From NCBI GenBank assembly GCA_903772945.1, contig CAICTM010001430.1, positions 1-29,457 on the forward strand: DNA of 29,457 bases, written 5' to 3'. Below are positions 9,133 to 18,503 of the stretch, piece by piece. Numbering within the stretch: position 1 is the stretch's first letter; each line of letters begins with the position of its first letter. A program made the position numbers and the translations under genes. A model generated the notes under the pieces. That model was not told the DNA's origin. It ran no database searches and was given only the letters and a program-made list of their open reading frames with translations. The DNA comes from Seminavis robusta. Lineage: Eukaryota > Bacillariophyta > Bacillariophyceae > Naviculales > Naviculaceae.

Positions 9133-10557
9133 ATGGGTAACAAGGCCTCCAGTGCACAAAACGCTTCCAATGACGCCAAGAGGTACCTAACCAGTGGGCA
9201 TTTGGGTTCGAAGAAGCAAACATCACCACCATCAGCGTCAGAAATACACTACCGCTCCAAAGACACGTCGGCCAATGCTGGCAAATCTTTGCAGCAAAAT
9301 CTTTCGACGCAACGGCGTGATTCATCACCAGCAGGAAGAGAGAATACCAATGACGCCACTACATGTAGAACTTCCCCTACTAGCAATGACAGGCCCAAAC
9401 GACCTGTATCCTCCAAGATTCTAGAAAAGACGGAATGGTTGTCTCAACTCATCTCCAAAGCCGACGGGCAGCAAGAATCACAACAATTCACAACCAACAG
9501 AGTTTCACCGCATCGCACGAGCAATTTAGTGGCAGATCGATTGTCCTGGATTCAATCCGAGCTAACGTCTCACAATAATAATGACGTGCCATCGCCGTCC
9601 AGGTCCAGCAGTGTGGCCAAACGCCGCAAATCAGAGTTCGTGGCGGATCGGATGCGTCGCTTTAAAGAATCGCTCGAACAAGAGATGGTGCCACCCACCA
9701 ACAAACAAGAACGTCTTCGTGGAGTGGATTCTCAACTGTTGGAAGGATTGGCATCCAATCGATCCAAAACGTGGCTGCTCCAATCCACAATGACGACAGC
9801 CACCAACCAAGCCAAAACAGAAGAGAATCGGACACGGCCAGGAAAACTGCAGGCGGACCAATTCACCATGCAACAAATGAGCACTGTGAGCAAACCACTG
9901 CAGCCACCCAAAAAGCCAGGGAAACTCAATCTGGAACAACTACTGGTTCCAACAACCTCCAGAGGAGCAAGGAAACGTTTCCACCGAACAAATACTGTTC
10001 CCCTCGTAAGCGTGGCGGAAAAACGGGAAAGGTTCTTGGCAGCGAGTCAAAATCCGCCACGCCAACGACGAATCGTCCGTAAAGAACCAACCAACTTTTT
10101 CCAGCACTGCCTGACCGAATGGGAGCAAGAGGGGTTGCTTCCAGACTTTGTGGCCGACCACACCACGTGGTTGTTTGGCGAGTTTTCCGATAACCACCAC
10201 CACCGAGAGCGGCAGGACCATTGCAGCCTTGTCAACCAGTTACGGTTGGACAATCCGCAAAATGTTCCAACTCCTGATGCTTCACCGTCCTGTGGAGGAG
10301 GATTGCAACCAGATTCACCCTGTTTCTCACCCGACACACAATCAGAGGCATCCGCAGCAGTCGTGGACACCATCCAAGATGAGCAACCCACCGATCAGCA
10401 ACACCAGCCGGAGGTTTGGGAATCCTCTCCGTCAGCAGCAGCCAAACAACTAGATGGTCCTCTTCCGCTTCAAGATACCAAGTGGAAGGATGTGCCGTGG
10501 GCTGACATGACATATGGTGAAATGGTGGTATTGGCATCGGAAAAGGCGTCGCTGTGA
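9133..10557 (+). CDS. unrecognised disordered protein with N-myristoylation-type start
   Basis: Intronless, 474 residues. I do not recognise the family. It begins MGNKASS, which fits an N-myristoylation signal (Gly2, Ser at position 6, basic/polar context), so membrane attachment is plausible. Most of the chain is Ser/Gln/Asn/Arg-rich and predicted disordered. A short amphipathic motif recurs: LEKTEWLSQLISKA (97-110), NLVADRLSWIQSEL (131-144), FVADRMRRFKESL (169-181), SVAEKRERFLAAS (293-305) and FVADHTTWLFGEFS (339-352). Several copies are preceded by basic Ser-rich stretches such as VAKRRKSE. This suggests a scaffold with repeated short docking helices. The C-terminus WADMTYGEMVVLASE is also ordered-looking. 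Translations of the other frames here are shadows. Confidence 0.72.
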   Translation: MGNKASSAQNASNDAKRYLTSGHLGSKKQTSPPSASEIHYRSKDTSANAGKSLQQNLSTQRRDSSPAGRENTNDATTCRTSPTSNDRPKRPVSSKILEKTEWLSQLISKADGQQESQQFTTNRVSPHRTSNLVADRLSWIQSELTSHNNNDVPSPSRSSSVAKRRKSEFVADRMRRFKESLEQEMVPPTNKQERLRGVDSQLLEGLASNRSKTWLLQSTMTTATNQAKTEENRTRPGKLQADQFTMQQMSTVSKPLQPPKKPGKLNLEQLLVPTTSRGARKRFHRTNTVPLVSVAEKRERFLAASQNPPRQRRIVRKEPTNFFQHCLTEWEQEGLLPDFVADHTTWLFGEFSDNHHHRERQDHCSLVNQLRLDNPQNVPTPDASPSCGGGLQPDSPCFSPDTQSEASAAVVDTIQDEQPTDQQHQPEVWESSPSAAAKQLDGPLPLQDTKWKDVPWADMTYGEMVVLASEKASL

Positions 10558-11208
10558 TATAGTATGATGCGTCCATCTGAGACGGAGCAATGTCACGGCC
10601 TTTTTGGCTACTAGCAATAATGAAGGGCAGAGGATGCCAGAGGATGCATCGAAGTCCGCAAATGAAAGAGCGCAAAGCCGACTAACTAGATATCATACGC
10701 TGAAGCTCATATGGTAGGCTTACCCCTGAGTGCTGATCAATCGTCGTTGGCTGGCCCTCTGGAGTGCATCGTCATGCTTCGCCTTCAAGGTCTAGAAACC
10801 CTGGACCATCAGTACTAAACTGTGATTGAACCGCCTCAAAGCATGCAGCTCGTCGCCCTCTTCTATTGTAATGGTGGGACCATTCGAGACAACGGCAGCC
10901 ACATGCAACAAACAGGTAGGACTGCCTTGACAAATTTGCTTGTTCGTCGCTGAAATCTTTAGATCGTCACGAAACGACTGATGAAGTCGAACCGTGACCG
11001 GGCCTTGCAGGCAGCCGTTAACTGGCCAGACACGGATGCTTGCTTCAGCGACAGCTACCACCGCAGCGTTGGCTCTGGCTAGCTGGTTCCCTGGTTTGGT
11101 CTGTCTGGAGCTCTCGTCGGTGTTTTCTTGTTGCCAACCAGAGAGAGAGATATCACAATCCTCAATCACTACGAGAAGAAAAAGAAGACAAGACACTACA
11201 AGAAGAAC
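10558..11208. other. stretch without a firm gene
   Basis: A minus-strand frame (10792-11262, 156 codons) reads through most of it. It has one hydrophobic stretch (LLVVSCLLFLLVVI) and a protein-like end (GPTITIEEGDELHALRRF). It matches no family I know and overlaps the small plus-strand candidate at 11209. I list it as a possibility only. Confidence 0.3.
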
Positions 11209-11509
11209 ATGCTCGTGATTCTCCTCTTCATCGCTTCTGTTATGGCTGTGGTGGGTATGCATTTGGCAGCTTCTCCAGGCTCACGACACCGAATCAGGTA
11301 AGAATCTATCACCCGCTCAAACAAGAAACCGGACAGAAGCCTCTGGTTTCCCCCACCATACGAAAAGTTATCTGGGAGTACCAATGGTACTGTGTTGGCG
11401 CTCGAATACTTGGTGGGTCCAGAGTAAAGGACTCCCGGCGCTCAATGACGTGAAGAAGACCAACTGTTTCAGAAGACGAAAAGCGAGAGTTGGCCAAAGC
11501 AATGGGTAG
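11209..11509 (+). CDS. candidate small secreted basic peptide (two exons)
   Basis: The ATG at 11209 follows an A-rich leader and opens a signal-peptide-like stretch, MLVILLFIASVMAVVGMHLA. At 11298 there is a good donor (CAG|GTAAGAAT), without which the frame stops at once (30 codons). An acceptor TTTCAG ending at 11472 would join 11473-11509, giving 41 residues with a basic tail (RRRKARVGQSNG). The intron would be 175 bp, within the range seen in neighbouring genes. This is a prediction from signals only; it overlaps the minus-strand frame 10792-11262, and at most one is likely real. Confidence 0.25.
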
Positions 11510-12540
11510 GAAAGATACATACAATAAAGTACATGTAAAGTAGGAATCAGTACAAGTACAAACAGAACATACATTTAGTAGCTACTTTTATAGTATTTCC
11601 TTGAAGATTTTCACCCGAGGCAGAAGCAATTCGTTCTGTAAACGGATTGATTCGGTTCGATTGAATCATTCAATCTTCTGTCTTTGGCATGCGACTCCGG
11701 TGAGCTTATTTGGCCCCACTCCAGCATCCAGCAGCAGCTTGCTGCATGTGCTCGAACGACTTACCGGTGTCATGGGTGGACTTAGATGCATGAAGTCAAG
11801 TATATGAAATGGGACACTAAATGCACAGGAACATAAGGCTGGGCGAGGGGAGGGGTGCGATCCACATCGTGTCTTGCATCCTCACTGGCGTGTCTTATAC
11901 TTTTCCAAAGCTTTCATTGATTCCAGCGCCAAAAGAGGAGTTTACATCCGTTGTGTAGTACTAGTAGGCATTTTGCAGTTTCCTTCATAATAGACGATGC
12001 CCTCTAAACCAAACGATAATATTGCTCGCGAGCTATCCAGCATTCAAAACAAGATACTCCCTCCGTCCCAATCCAATCGGAGGGAGTACATTCAAAAGAA
12101 ATGCGGTGCTTGGGCACCAGTACTAGCTATTAATAGTAGTACAGGAATTCATTCGAAGAGGACAGAGATGAAGAGGACTGATGACCTCCAACGCTATCAA
12201 CGTCTTCTACCACTAAGTCTTTCCACTACCGTATGGAAGTGGGAGTGTGCAGCCTCAGTCCTGTCTACGTAACAAAATTTAGCTGTACTAAGAGGGCACA
12301 ATTACTTCAGTCACTTTTGCTATGATTCTGTTTATCTGATGTTCCCTTCTCGAGAATTCTTTCAAGTTTTCAAACTTGTTTATTTGTGGTGGTACGGTAC
12401 CAACAAACAACCAAGCATCCAGCAACAGCTGACTGGCAGCGGTGTGGCATCAACAACAGATGCTCCCCAGAAACTGTGCCATCGCATGGGCCAGAAAAGC
12501 TCATAGTTCAATCTTTCTCGACTTTGCAAACATTTGTTCC
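11510..12540. other. intergenic, no gene seen
   Basis: No coding signal. It holds the short Stowaway-like inverted repeat at 12057-12086, one ACCGGT site (11763) and AT-rich stretches with GTACATGTA-type motifs near 11530. Confidence 0.5.
12057..12086. mobile_element. 30-bp Stowaway/mariner-like double terminus flanked by TA
   Basis: CTCCCTCCG (12057-12065) and CGGAGGGAG (12078-12086) form a perfect 9-bp inverted repeat around a 12-bp spacer. A TA dinucleotide lies on each side (12055-12056, 12087-12088). CTCCCTCCGTCCC is the typical terminus of Stowaway MITEs and related Tc1/mariner elements, which duplicate TA. It looks like two element ends joined with almost no interior. Confidence 0.55.
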
Positions 12541-12559
12541 TTGTTGTGAGCATCGCTAG

Positions 12560-13121
12560 ACCATGAATGCATCCGTATCTTCCGTGGCCAATTCCTCCAA
12601 TGCAAATCTACTTCCAATATCAACCACTGTTGCTGTCATTCCGCGCAACAGGTGGCAGTTGCTGGTTTCGCCTTCATTTCCCGAACCTCTCCCTTTGGAC
12701 CTGCCTCCAAGACGTCCTGAACGACAATCCTCTACCGGGAGCCATCCAACCGAATCGAGCGTCCTCTTTCTGGAGCCGATCCTGTTGGCACTCCCTAACA
12801 ATTCATATCTTCGCGACCGAAAAGTCTCCTTGAAACATTCCACTACACCAAAACGACACTGACGACACTTAATGGGTGCTTCTCCTACTACAAGCTGAGG
12901 ACGCCATTGGCAGGAGTCGTCCCTAGCCACCTCTGAGTGATCCCTCTGCCAATTTCTCTACTCGCTCTGATCCTCCATTGCTTTTAGTGAGGCCCCGATG
13001 TTCTTACGCTCGGGGCCCAGCGCCGCGAAATGTTCCCACCGTCAACGCGGTGATTGATATTCTGGCATACGGCTTGGCTGGATGTGTCCTTGGGTTGTGC
13101 TTCCTCGTGTGGATTGATTGA
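12560..13121 (+). pseudogene. possible decayed receptor fragment (LRR-like, then GPCR TM1-like)
   Basis: No intact ORF. One frame near 12700-12745 reads LQDVLNDNPLPGAIQP, close to an LRR core (LxxNxLxGxIP). About 300 bp on, 13029-13118 reads as 30 codons ending at a TGA, including DILAYGLAGCVLGLCFLVWI, a hydrophobic helix. It resembles the first helix of the GPCR downstream (HFAYGLASINFVLVSLCGLW) and shares AYGLA. A further KPQVIKTTS near 13190 could be the loop after that helix. The similarity is short and judged by eye, so a chance match is possible. Confidence 0.28.
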
Positions 13122-13311
13122 ACCGTTCGATTGCTGTATTGACGTAAATACTAGTACATGTAGTAATCTGGTGCCTATTCATAAACCGCAGGTCATCAAA
13201 ACTACATCGTCTGTTGGCTCGCTGGTGGCTCGCATGGCGGCCCTGGACCGTCCGACGGTTTTCACTCGGGCTTTAAACTTTTCCACGACTGACTCATAAT
13301 CTGGTTCGGCC

Positions 13312-13452
13312 AAGGGAATGTCCAAGCTTTAAGGGAATGTTAAGGGAATGTTGAAGATTTAGGGGAATGTGTTAAGGGGATGTTTATTAAAGGGAATGTT
13401 CATTCCTGATAAGGGAATGTTCATTCATTCTGAGGGAATGTTAAGGGAATAT
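13312..13452 (+). repeat. left cluster of AAGGGAATGT repeats (9 units)
   Basis: Nine units of core (A)AGGGAATGT at irregular spacing, all in the same orientation; seven have a perfect GGGAATGT. Several are joined as TTAAGGGAATGTT. Confidence 0.85.
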
Positions 13453-13515
13453 CACGGGAAAGTTTCCAGCAATGACATCACCGACAACACGAAAGAAAGT
13501 CGAAAGTCCAAGAGG

Positions 13516-13590
13516 ACAACAACAACAACAACTACTAGTACTACTAGTACTACTACTACTACTACTACTACAACTACTACTACTACTACA
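13516..13590. repeat. ACA/ACT trinucleotide microsatellite
   Basis: About 75 bp of ACA repeats passing into ACT repeats, with two CTAGTA interruptions. It lies between the two GGGAATGT clusters inside the MITE-like element. The Thr/Ser-rich ORF across it (13369-13605) is a repeat artefact. Confidence 0.9.
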
Positions 13591-13720
13591 CACGAAGAAT
13601 GCTGAGATACTATGCGTACCGGTAGTAGTACTGTTCGAGTAATATTATCTGAGAGGGACGATCGATGATCGATGCGATGGATGACTGGTTGGCTGCTGCG
13701 GAACGTTACCGCACGAAAAT

Positions 13721-13857
13721 AAGGGAATGTTCAGGGAATGTTGAAGGCTTAAGGGAATGTTTCGAAGCCTTAAGGGAATGTCGTTAAGGGAATGTGTATT
13801 TAAAAGGGACGGTTAAGAGAATGTTGAGGATTTAAGGGAATGTTTAAGGGAATGTTT
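13721..13857 (+). repeat. right cluster of AAGGGAATGT repeats (9 units)
   Basis: Nine further units in the same orientation as the left cluster; seven have a perfect GGGAATGT and two are variants (AAGGGACGGT, AAGAGAATGT). Confidence 0.85.
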
Positions 13858-13927
13858 CAAACCGTCCTCTGTTGTGGCAATTTTGAGTTTATTTTAAATC
13901 CTGAGTGAAAACCGTCGGACGGTCCAG

Positions 13928-15077
13928 CACCCTCAAAACAAGATACGGCAGGGTGGTCCCAGTACCGGTGTAACGGTAGCAGCAGGAGCACGAGACCAGG
14001 AACACTCACGATAAAAGACTTATCAGTATAAATGACATTTTCAAAGCCTCTAAGTCATACAGCATAAAGCTACTTAATCGGCGTGTGTACGAGATTGTCT
14101 GCATTTGTCGGAAAATGTCGGCGAAATATCAGAAGGTTTCTCAATCATTTATCCGACATTTACAAAGGATGACTTTCTCTTTTTAAGGCTTGTTATTCAC
14201 TGGTTCTCACTAGTACTTTCTTTTCGATAGAATGATTTAAGCTCCTCAACGGCTGTTCTTAAATCATCCAACGGCCATCCAATCGTCAATGTCGGAAAAG
14301 GCTACTAGTAGCTGAAATAAATGTCGGCAAACGGTTATGACTCTAAAGTAGGTCATTGGGTAAATGAGGTTTTATCTGGAGTGTTCCAGTATCAATTTCT
14401 GTTCCCTGGACCAAGCAGCTCTAATAGTCTATTTATTTAAAATAAATGTACTGTACCTGGTATGGTACAGTCAGCAGTGAGCCACTCGAGTATAGTACAT
14501 CAATCTGCTGTAAATGTTTTGTTGCTGTGATACAGTGAAGCTGTGAAGCAATAAAGGAAAAGCGAACCGGCACGCACAAGGTACATGTACGGTACGAAGA
14601 CAGAGACTTAAGTCATCGGAATCCTACTGATTTATTGAAACGAATACGTACTAGCTTACATCCTCGAGGACTCATAATATCTCATACGCTAGTAGTATTC
14701 TTGTGTTCTTTGATGAGACATTGAGGACGAGTGAGCACTGGTGAGCAGTTCAGTTGGGGATCTCACCAATTGTTGGGGCGACGCAAAATGGTAAGTGGGG
14801 ACAGACTCGTGGTACCAGAAAACCAGTACGTGTAAAAGAACTAAAGAACTAACATGGACCCGTGTCAGGCCAAGCAGGCAAAAAGTGTCATCAAGCAGGA
14901 AACACTCGGTCATCGATTAGATCTACTCGCATGGCTTTAGGCTTCAGGCTGTGGGCTGTTTGCCAGCAGTTCGATATCCCACAACCTCAACAGACCACAG
15001 CAGTATTGCAGCACCCTGTCTCATTTTGTGCGAAAGTGCTCAAATTACACCACCGCTGATATTTATTGAGGCTAAAG
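13928..15077. other. intergenic with short motif repeats and hairpins
   Basis: No gene seen. TGTCGG-type motifs recur in both orientations at 14105-14330 (ATTTGTCGG, AAATGTCGG, ATCCGACATTT, CAATGTCGG, AAATGTCGG). Two adjacent hairpins occur at 14431-14447 (ATTTATTT/AAATAAAT) and 14450-14471 (ACTGTACC, 6-base loop, GGTACAGT). The right end holds the GPCR promoter and leader; no TATA box is evident. Confidence 0.5.
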
Positions 15078-17979
15078 ATGATGAAACTGGGAGAGGTATT
15101 ACCCCTTTTGGTTGTTTTGCTGCCTTTGCATTTCCGAGCCAGTGCTCTGAGGCTGCAGCCATCTGATTTTCCCAAGCAGATACACTTGAAAGCTGGTACA
15201 TTCCATGCACCACCCATGATGTCAATTGAAGAAGACCCGCAGAGCGGAAACTTGACCTTCACAGGGTTTCAACCTGATCTGCTTAAAAAACTAAGAGAAT
15301 ACGCTGCGATTGATGGAGTGGACCTGAAGATCGAGCTAGTTCTTGCACCTTCTCGGTATGACCTTGCCTTCAACCTCATTGCAAATGATTGCAACAGCAC
15401 GGACAATCCCAATTCCTTGGAAGATTGCGAGAAACTTGATATGCTTGTCAGCGACTACTGGAGCAACCCTCAGCGGTACATGAGGGCGGAGTTTACACCG
15501 TCTTGGATGAGATCGACTGTGACAACCGTCAAGTACATTGAGAAACCGGAAGGCAGCCAGGATTTCACCACTCTATCAGACTCAGAACAGGCGGGAGCCG
15601 CGGTCTGTGTCCCTGTGGGAGCCTACATGTCTTTTGTGCGAGAAAAATTTCCAGGAAACCAGTACATTGATTGTGGTGCTTCTGGGGGCAACTGTGTCGA
15701 ACTCCTCAAGAAAGGGGATTGCGTCCTCTATGCTCATGACGAGTTGTTGCTACACTTCACTGCCTTGACTGACGCCTCTTTGGAATTGACGCGTGAAAAC
15801 TTCAATACACAATATATAGCTTGGCCAATGAAAGGAGACTTGCCCCCGGATGTGTCGAGACTGCTGAAGAAATGGATGTATCGTGCAGTTCAAACAGCTG
15901 CCTTGGACGAGCTCTACTTCAAATACTACAAACGAGAGCGATGCCCAATTGGCACAGCAGGAAATGAGTGTGAGGTAAGCGAAAGACACTCAGGCTTGAC
16001 CTTTGTCACATACAGCTCTGTGCATGTAACGGTTGGGGGGTCTGACCTACTACGGTACACTCTCGCCTCCAATCTTTTCACTCCCCGCAAAGCTGCCCTG
16101 CGACCCTGATCACGGTACCCCTGATGACAGGTAAATGATCATTTGGAGACCACTTCCTAGGTTTCGTCCTACAGTGTACTCTTCAGAAGTTCGACTCACC
16201 CACAATGCAAATATATCGTTGCTTGTTCCAGAGGCAAGTGTGTCTGCGAGTCTGCCAAATGGACTGGGGACGACTGCTCCAGTGAGGTCCCAGAAGAATT
16301 GAACATGCTACCCTCCAGCATTGTCCATTTTGCCTATGGATTGGCTTCGATCAACTTTGTATTGGTGTCATTGTGTGGTCTTTGGCTATTTCGGAATCGA
16401 ACAAGGTCGCAAGTAAAGATCAGTCAGCCCCTTTTCCTCGTGATAATTTTGGGAGGATGCCTCATCAGTACATCCACAATATTTGCCATGGCCCAGCAAT
16501 CAGCAGGAGATGGACCAGTCATTGCATGCTCAATCATTCCTTGGGCCTATTCTGTGGGCTTCTCTTTGACCTTCGGGGCCCTGTTTGCACGTGTTCGCAG
16601 GATATACCAACTTTTGAATTCCGCCCTGAGAATGAAACGTGTGGAAGTTTCCACAAAGGATACACTGATGACAGTAGCACTGGTTTTGCTCATAGACGTC
16701 GCAGTGCTCACAGTGTGGACCATTGTCAGTCCACTGGAATGGCAAAGAAACGTCACTAATGTCTCGGTGCTGGGCGAGCCCCTGAGCTCCAAGGGATACT
16801 GTGTTTCAGAATACTGGGAGGTTTTCGCCGGTCTGATCGCTTGCTTCCATTGCATTGTCATGGCAGTGGCTTGCTACATGTGTTACCTGGCTCGCAGGAT
16901 CCCGGAAAGAATCTCCAATGGAAAAATGGTAGCAATCTCTTGTCAGTAACTTTCTCATGCGTCAAACTGAGCGACGCGCAGCTACCGTAGGAACAACTCT
17001 CACACAGGTTGCATTTTGTTTTTGCACACAATCAATCACGCCAGTGTAAGTTCATGCATCTTCGAGGCGGAGATGTCAGTTTCGTTGATGTGATACCTCA
17101 TCATCCTATTTGCCGTCGTACGCCGCGCCACCAAGGTTCTCCAACTTTCAAATCTTTGTCATTGTCATACCAGTTTTGATCATGCTGGGCTCTACCAATC
17201 CTCAGGCAAGCTTCTTTATCCGCTCGTGTGCCATTTGGATCAACGATTTTGTGGTGGTTCTGTTGATTTTCGGTGATCTTGTCCTGAAAGTGTACAAGAT
17301 TGATGGCAATATGGTTAGTACTTTTATGGGGAAGGAGTGGGCAGAAGAGAGTTCTGATAGAGCTCCTGCTTTGGTCAGCCACGTTGAAATCTGCAAAGAT
17401 ATTCGGGCATATTCAGCCAAGATGGATTCCACACGGCAGTTTTCCATCCAGGAGGTCTTGGAGGAGGAAGGTAGCGAGGAGGAGGAGGAGCCAATCACTG
17501 CACAAGTTGCGTTGGCTTCCGATCCCAATCTTCAACCTGCAGGGACGTTCGAAATGGAAACTACGGAAGCTTCTGACACCAAGTTCAAATGTGTAGGTGT
17601 TCCTCTTCTGGATGACGATCGTAGAACATCGGTGACCGAGGCAGTGACAGAGGTGGAACCAGATGCCAAAGAGGACGTTTCGGAAGTCTTTGACATTCGT
17701 GATGTGATCGAAGCTCGAACCAATGAACACAGTGCCGCCAGCGTAGCCGAGAGGATCAAGCTTATTGCATTTGAGAGGGAAATGGAACTATCTGAGAGAA
17801 ATATACAAAGAAAGGATGACAAACATCAGACTGCGAAACAAGTGGATTTGGATCCGCCCAGAAGTGGCCCACCAGAGGGCGATATCGGGGCATCGTCGGA
17901 AGCGGGAGATGAGGATGATGACACGATCAAGCTACGCTACAAAGCAGCAATGCTTGCTTCCCAGGATGATGCAGTCTAA
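15078..17979 (+). CDS. class C GPCR-like receptor with PBP2-type ectodomain
   Basis: Four exons: 15078-15974, 16093-16130, 16232-16945 and 17136-17979 (introns 118, 101 and 190 bp, all GT-AG), 830 residues. The start is the first ATG in frame; a signal peptide follows (about 1-25, LPLLVVLLPLHFRASA). Residues about 30-285 look like a type-2 periplasmic-binding (SBP_bac_3) fold: FHAPPMMSIEE, FTGFQPDLLKKL, then EQAGAAVCVPVGAYMSFV. A Cys-rich EGF-like stalk follows (CPIGTAGNECE, CDPDHG, GKCVCESAKWTGDDC). Seven helices span about 340-604. Helix 3 has IPWAYSVGFSLTFGALFARV, the class C (7tm_3, GABA-B/mGlu) signature; helix 7 has SFFIRSCAIWINDFVVVLL. A charged cytosolic tail of about 225 residues has an acidic cluster. 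It presumably senses a small extracellular molecule and signals through G proteins. The exon 3-4 junction is the least certain; the others restore conserved motifs. Confidence 0.88.
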
Positions 17980-18503
17980 ACTCTGCCAGCCACAAAACTG
18001 GAACGACTGTAGCGAGACGGCAGCTGGCACAGGCAACCGCACGCAAATAAATGATTAGACAAACTCTTTCACCGTTGCTAATTTGCCCATCTGTACGGTA
18101 GGAACCAGGTACCGGTACTCTGAAGACCTTCCACGGTGTGGATCATTCGGGTTTCGTGATTCCTGAACGTGACTCATTGATCTTTCAGGAAACGGCAAAG
18201 AAGCGTCCACAAAGGTCCAGAGATCTTTTTAGAGTCCTCAGTCGACGACGATGACACTAAAACCTTTTTGCAGAATCCATTCAATTCTTTAGCTTCAGTG
18301 AAACCACAAACGTCAATCACCAGAGTTCTTGTGTGGTCGATCGCTTGATTGCATCTTCATCAGACTTCCTTGACACCAGTCGTGCGCTTGGATACCGGTA
18401 GAAGAGAAGAAGCCACAGAATACTTTTTCTCATTTTTCTACATTTTTGGGCCAGCAGATAGAATCTGAATCATTCGATCATTCTATTCTATCCAGTGTAT
18501 ACC
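17980..18503. other. intergenic, GPCR 3' end and dehydrogenase promoter region
   Basis: Contains AATAAA (18046-18051) about 67 bp after the GPCR stop, a plausible polyadenylation signal. ACCGGT palindromes lie at 18111 and 18394. No coding sequence or clear TATA box is seen before the dehydrogenase start. Confidence 0.5.

Larger units (their letters stand above)
13243..13927. mobile_element. MITE-like element (685 bp) with 35-bp terminal inverted repeats
   Basis: The left terminus 13243-13277 (starting CTGGACCGTCCGACGGTTTT) and the reverse complement of 13893-13927 are identical for 25 bp and then match at TTTAAA after four differing bases. The inside has no coding capacity. It carries two clusters of an AAGGGAATGT repeat and a trinucleotide array. 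The flanks show no clear target-site duplication, so the superfamily is not assigned. Confidence 0.72.

Noticed and set aside
13369..13605. Thr/Ser-rich plus-strand ORF
   Set aside because: It is a translation of the ACT/ACA microsatellite and the GGGAATGT repeats.
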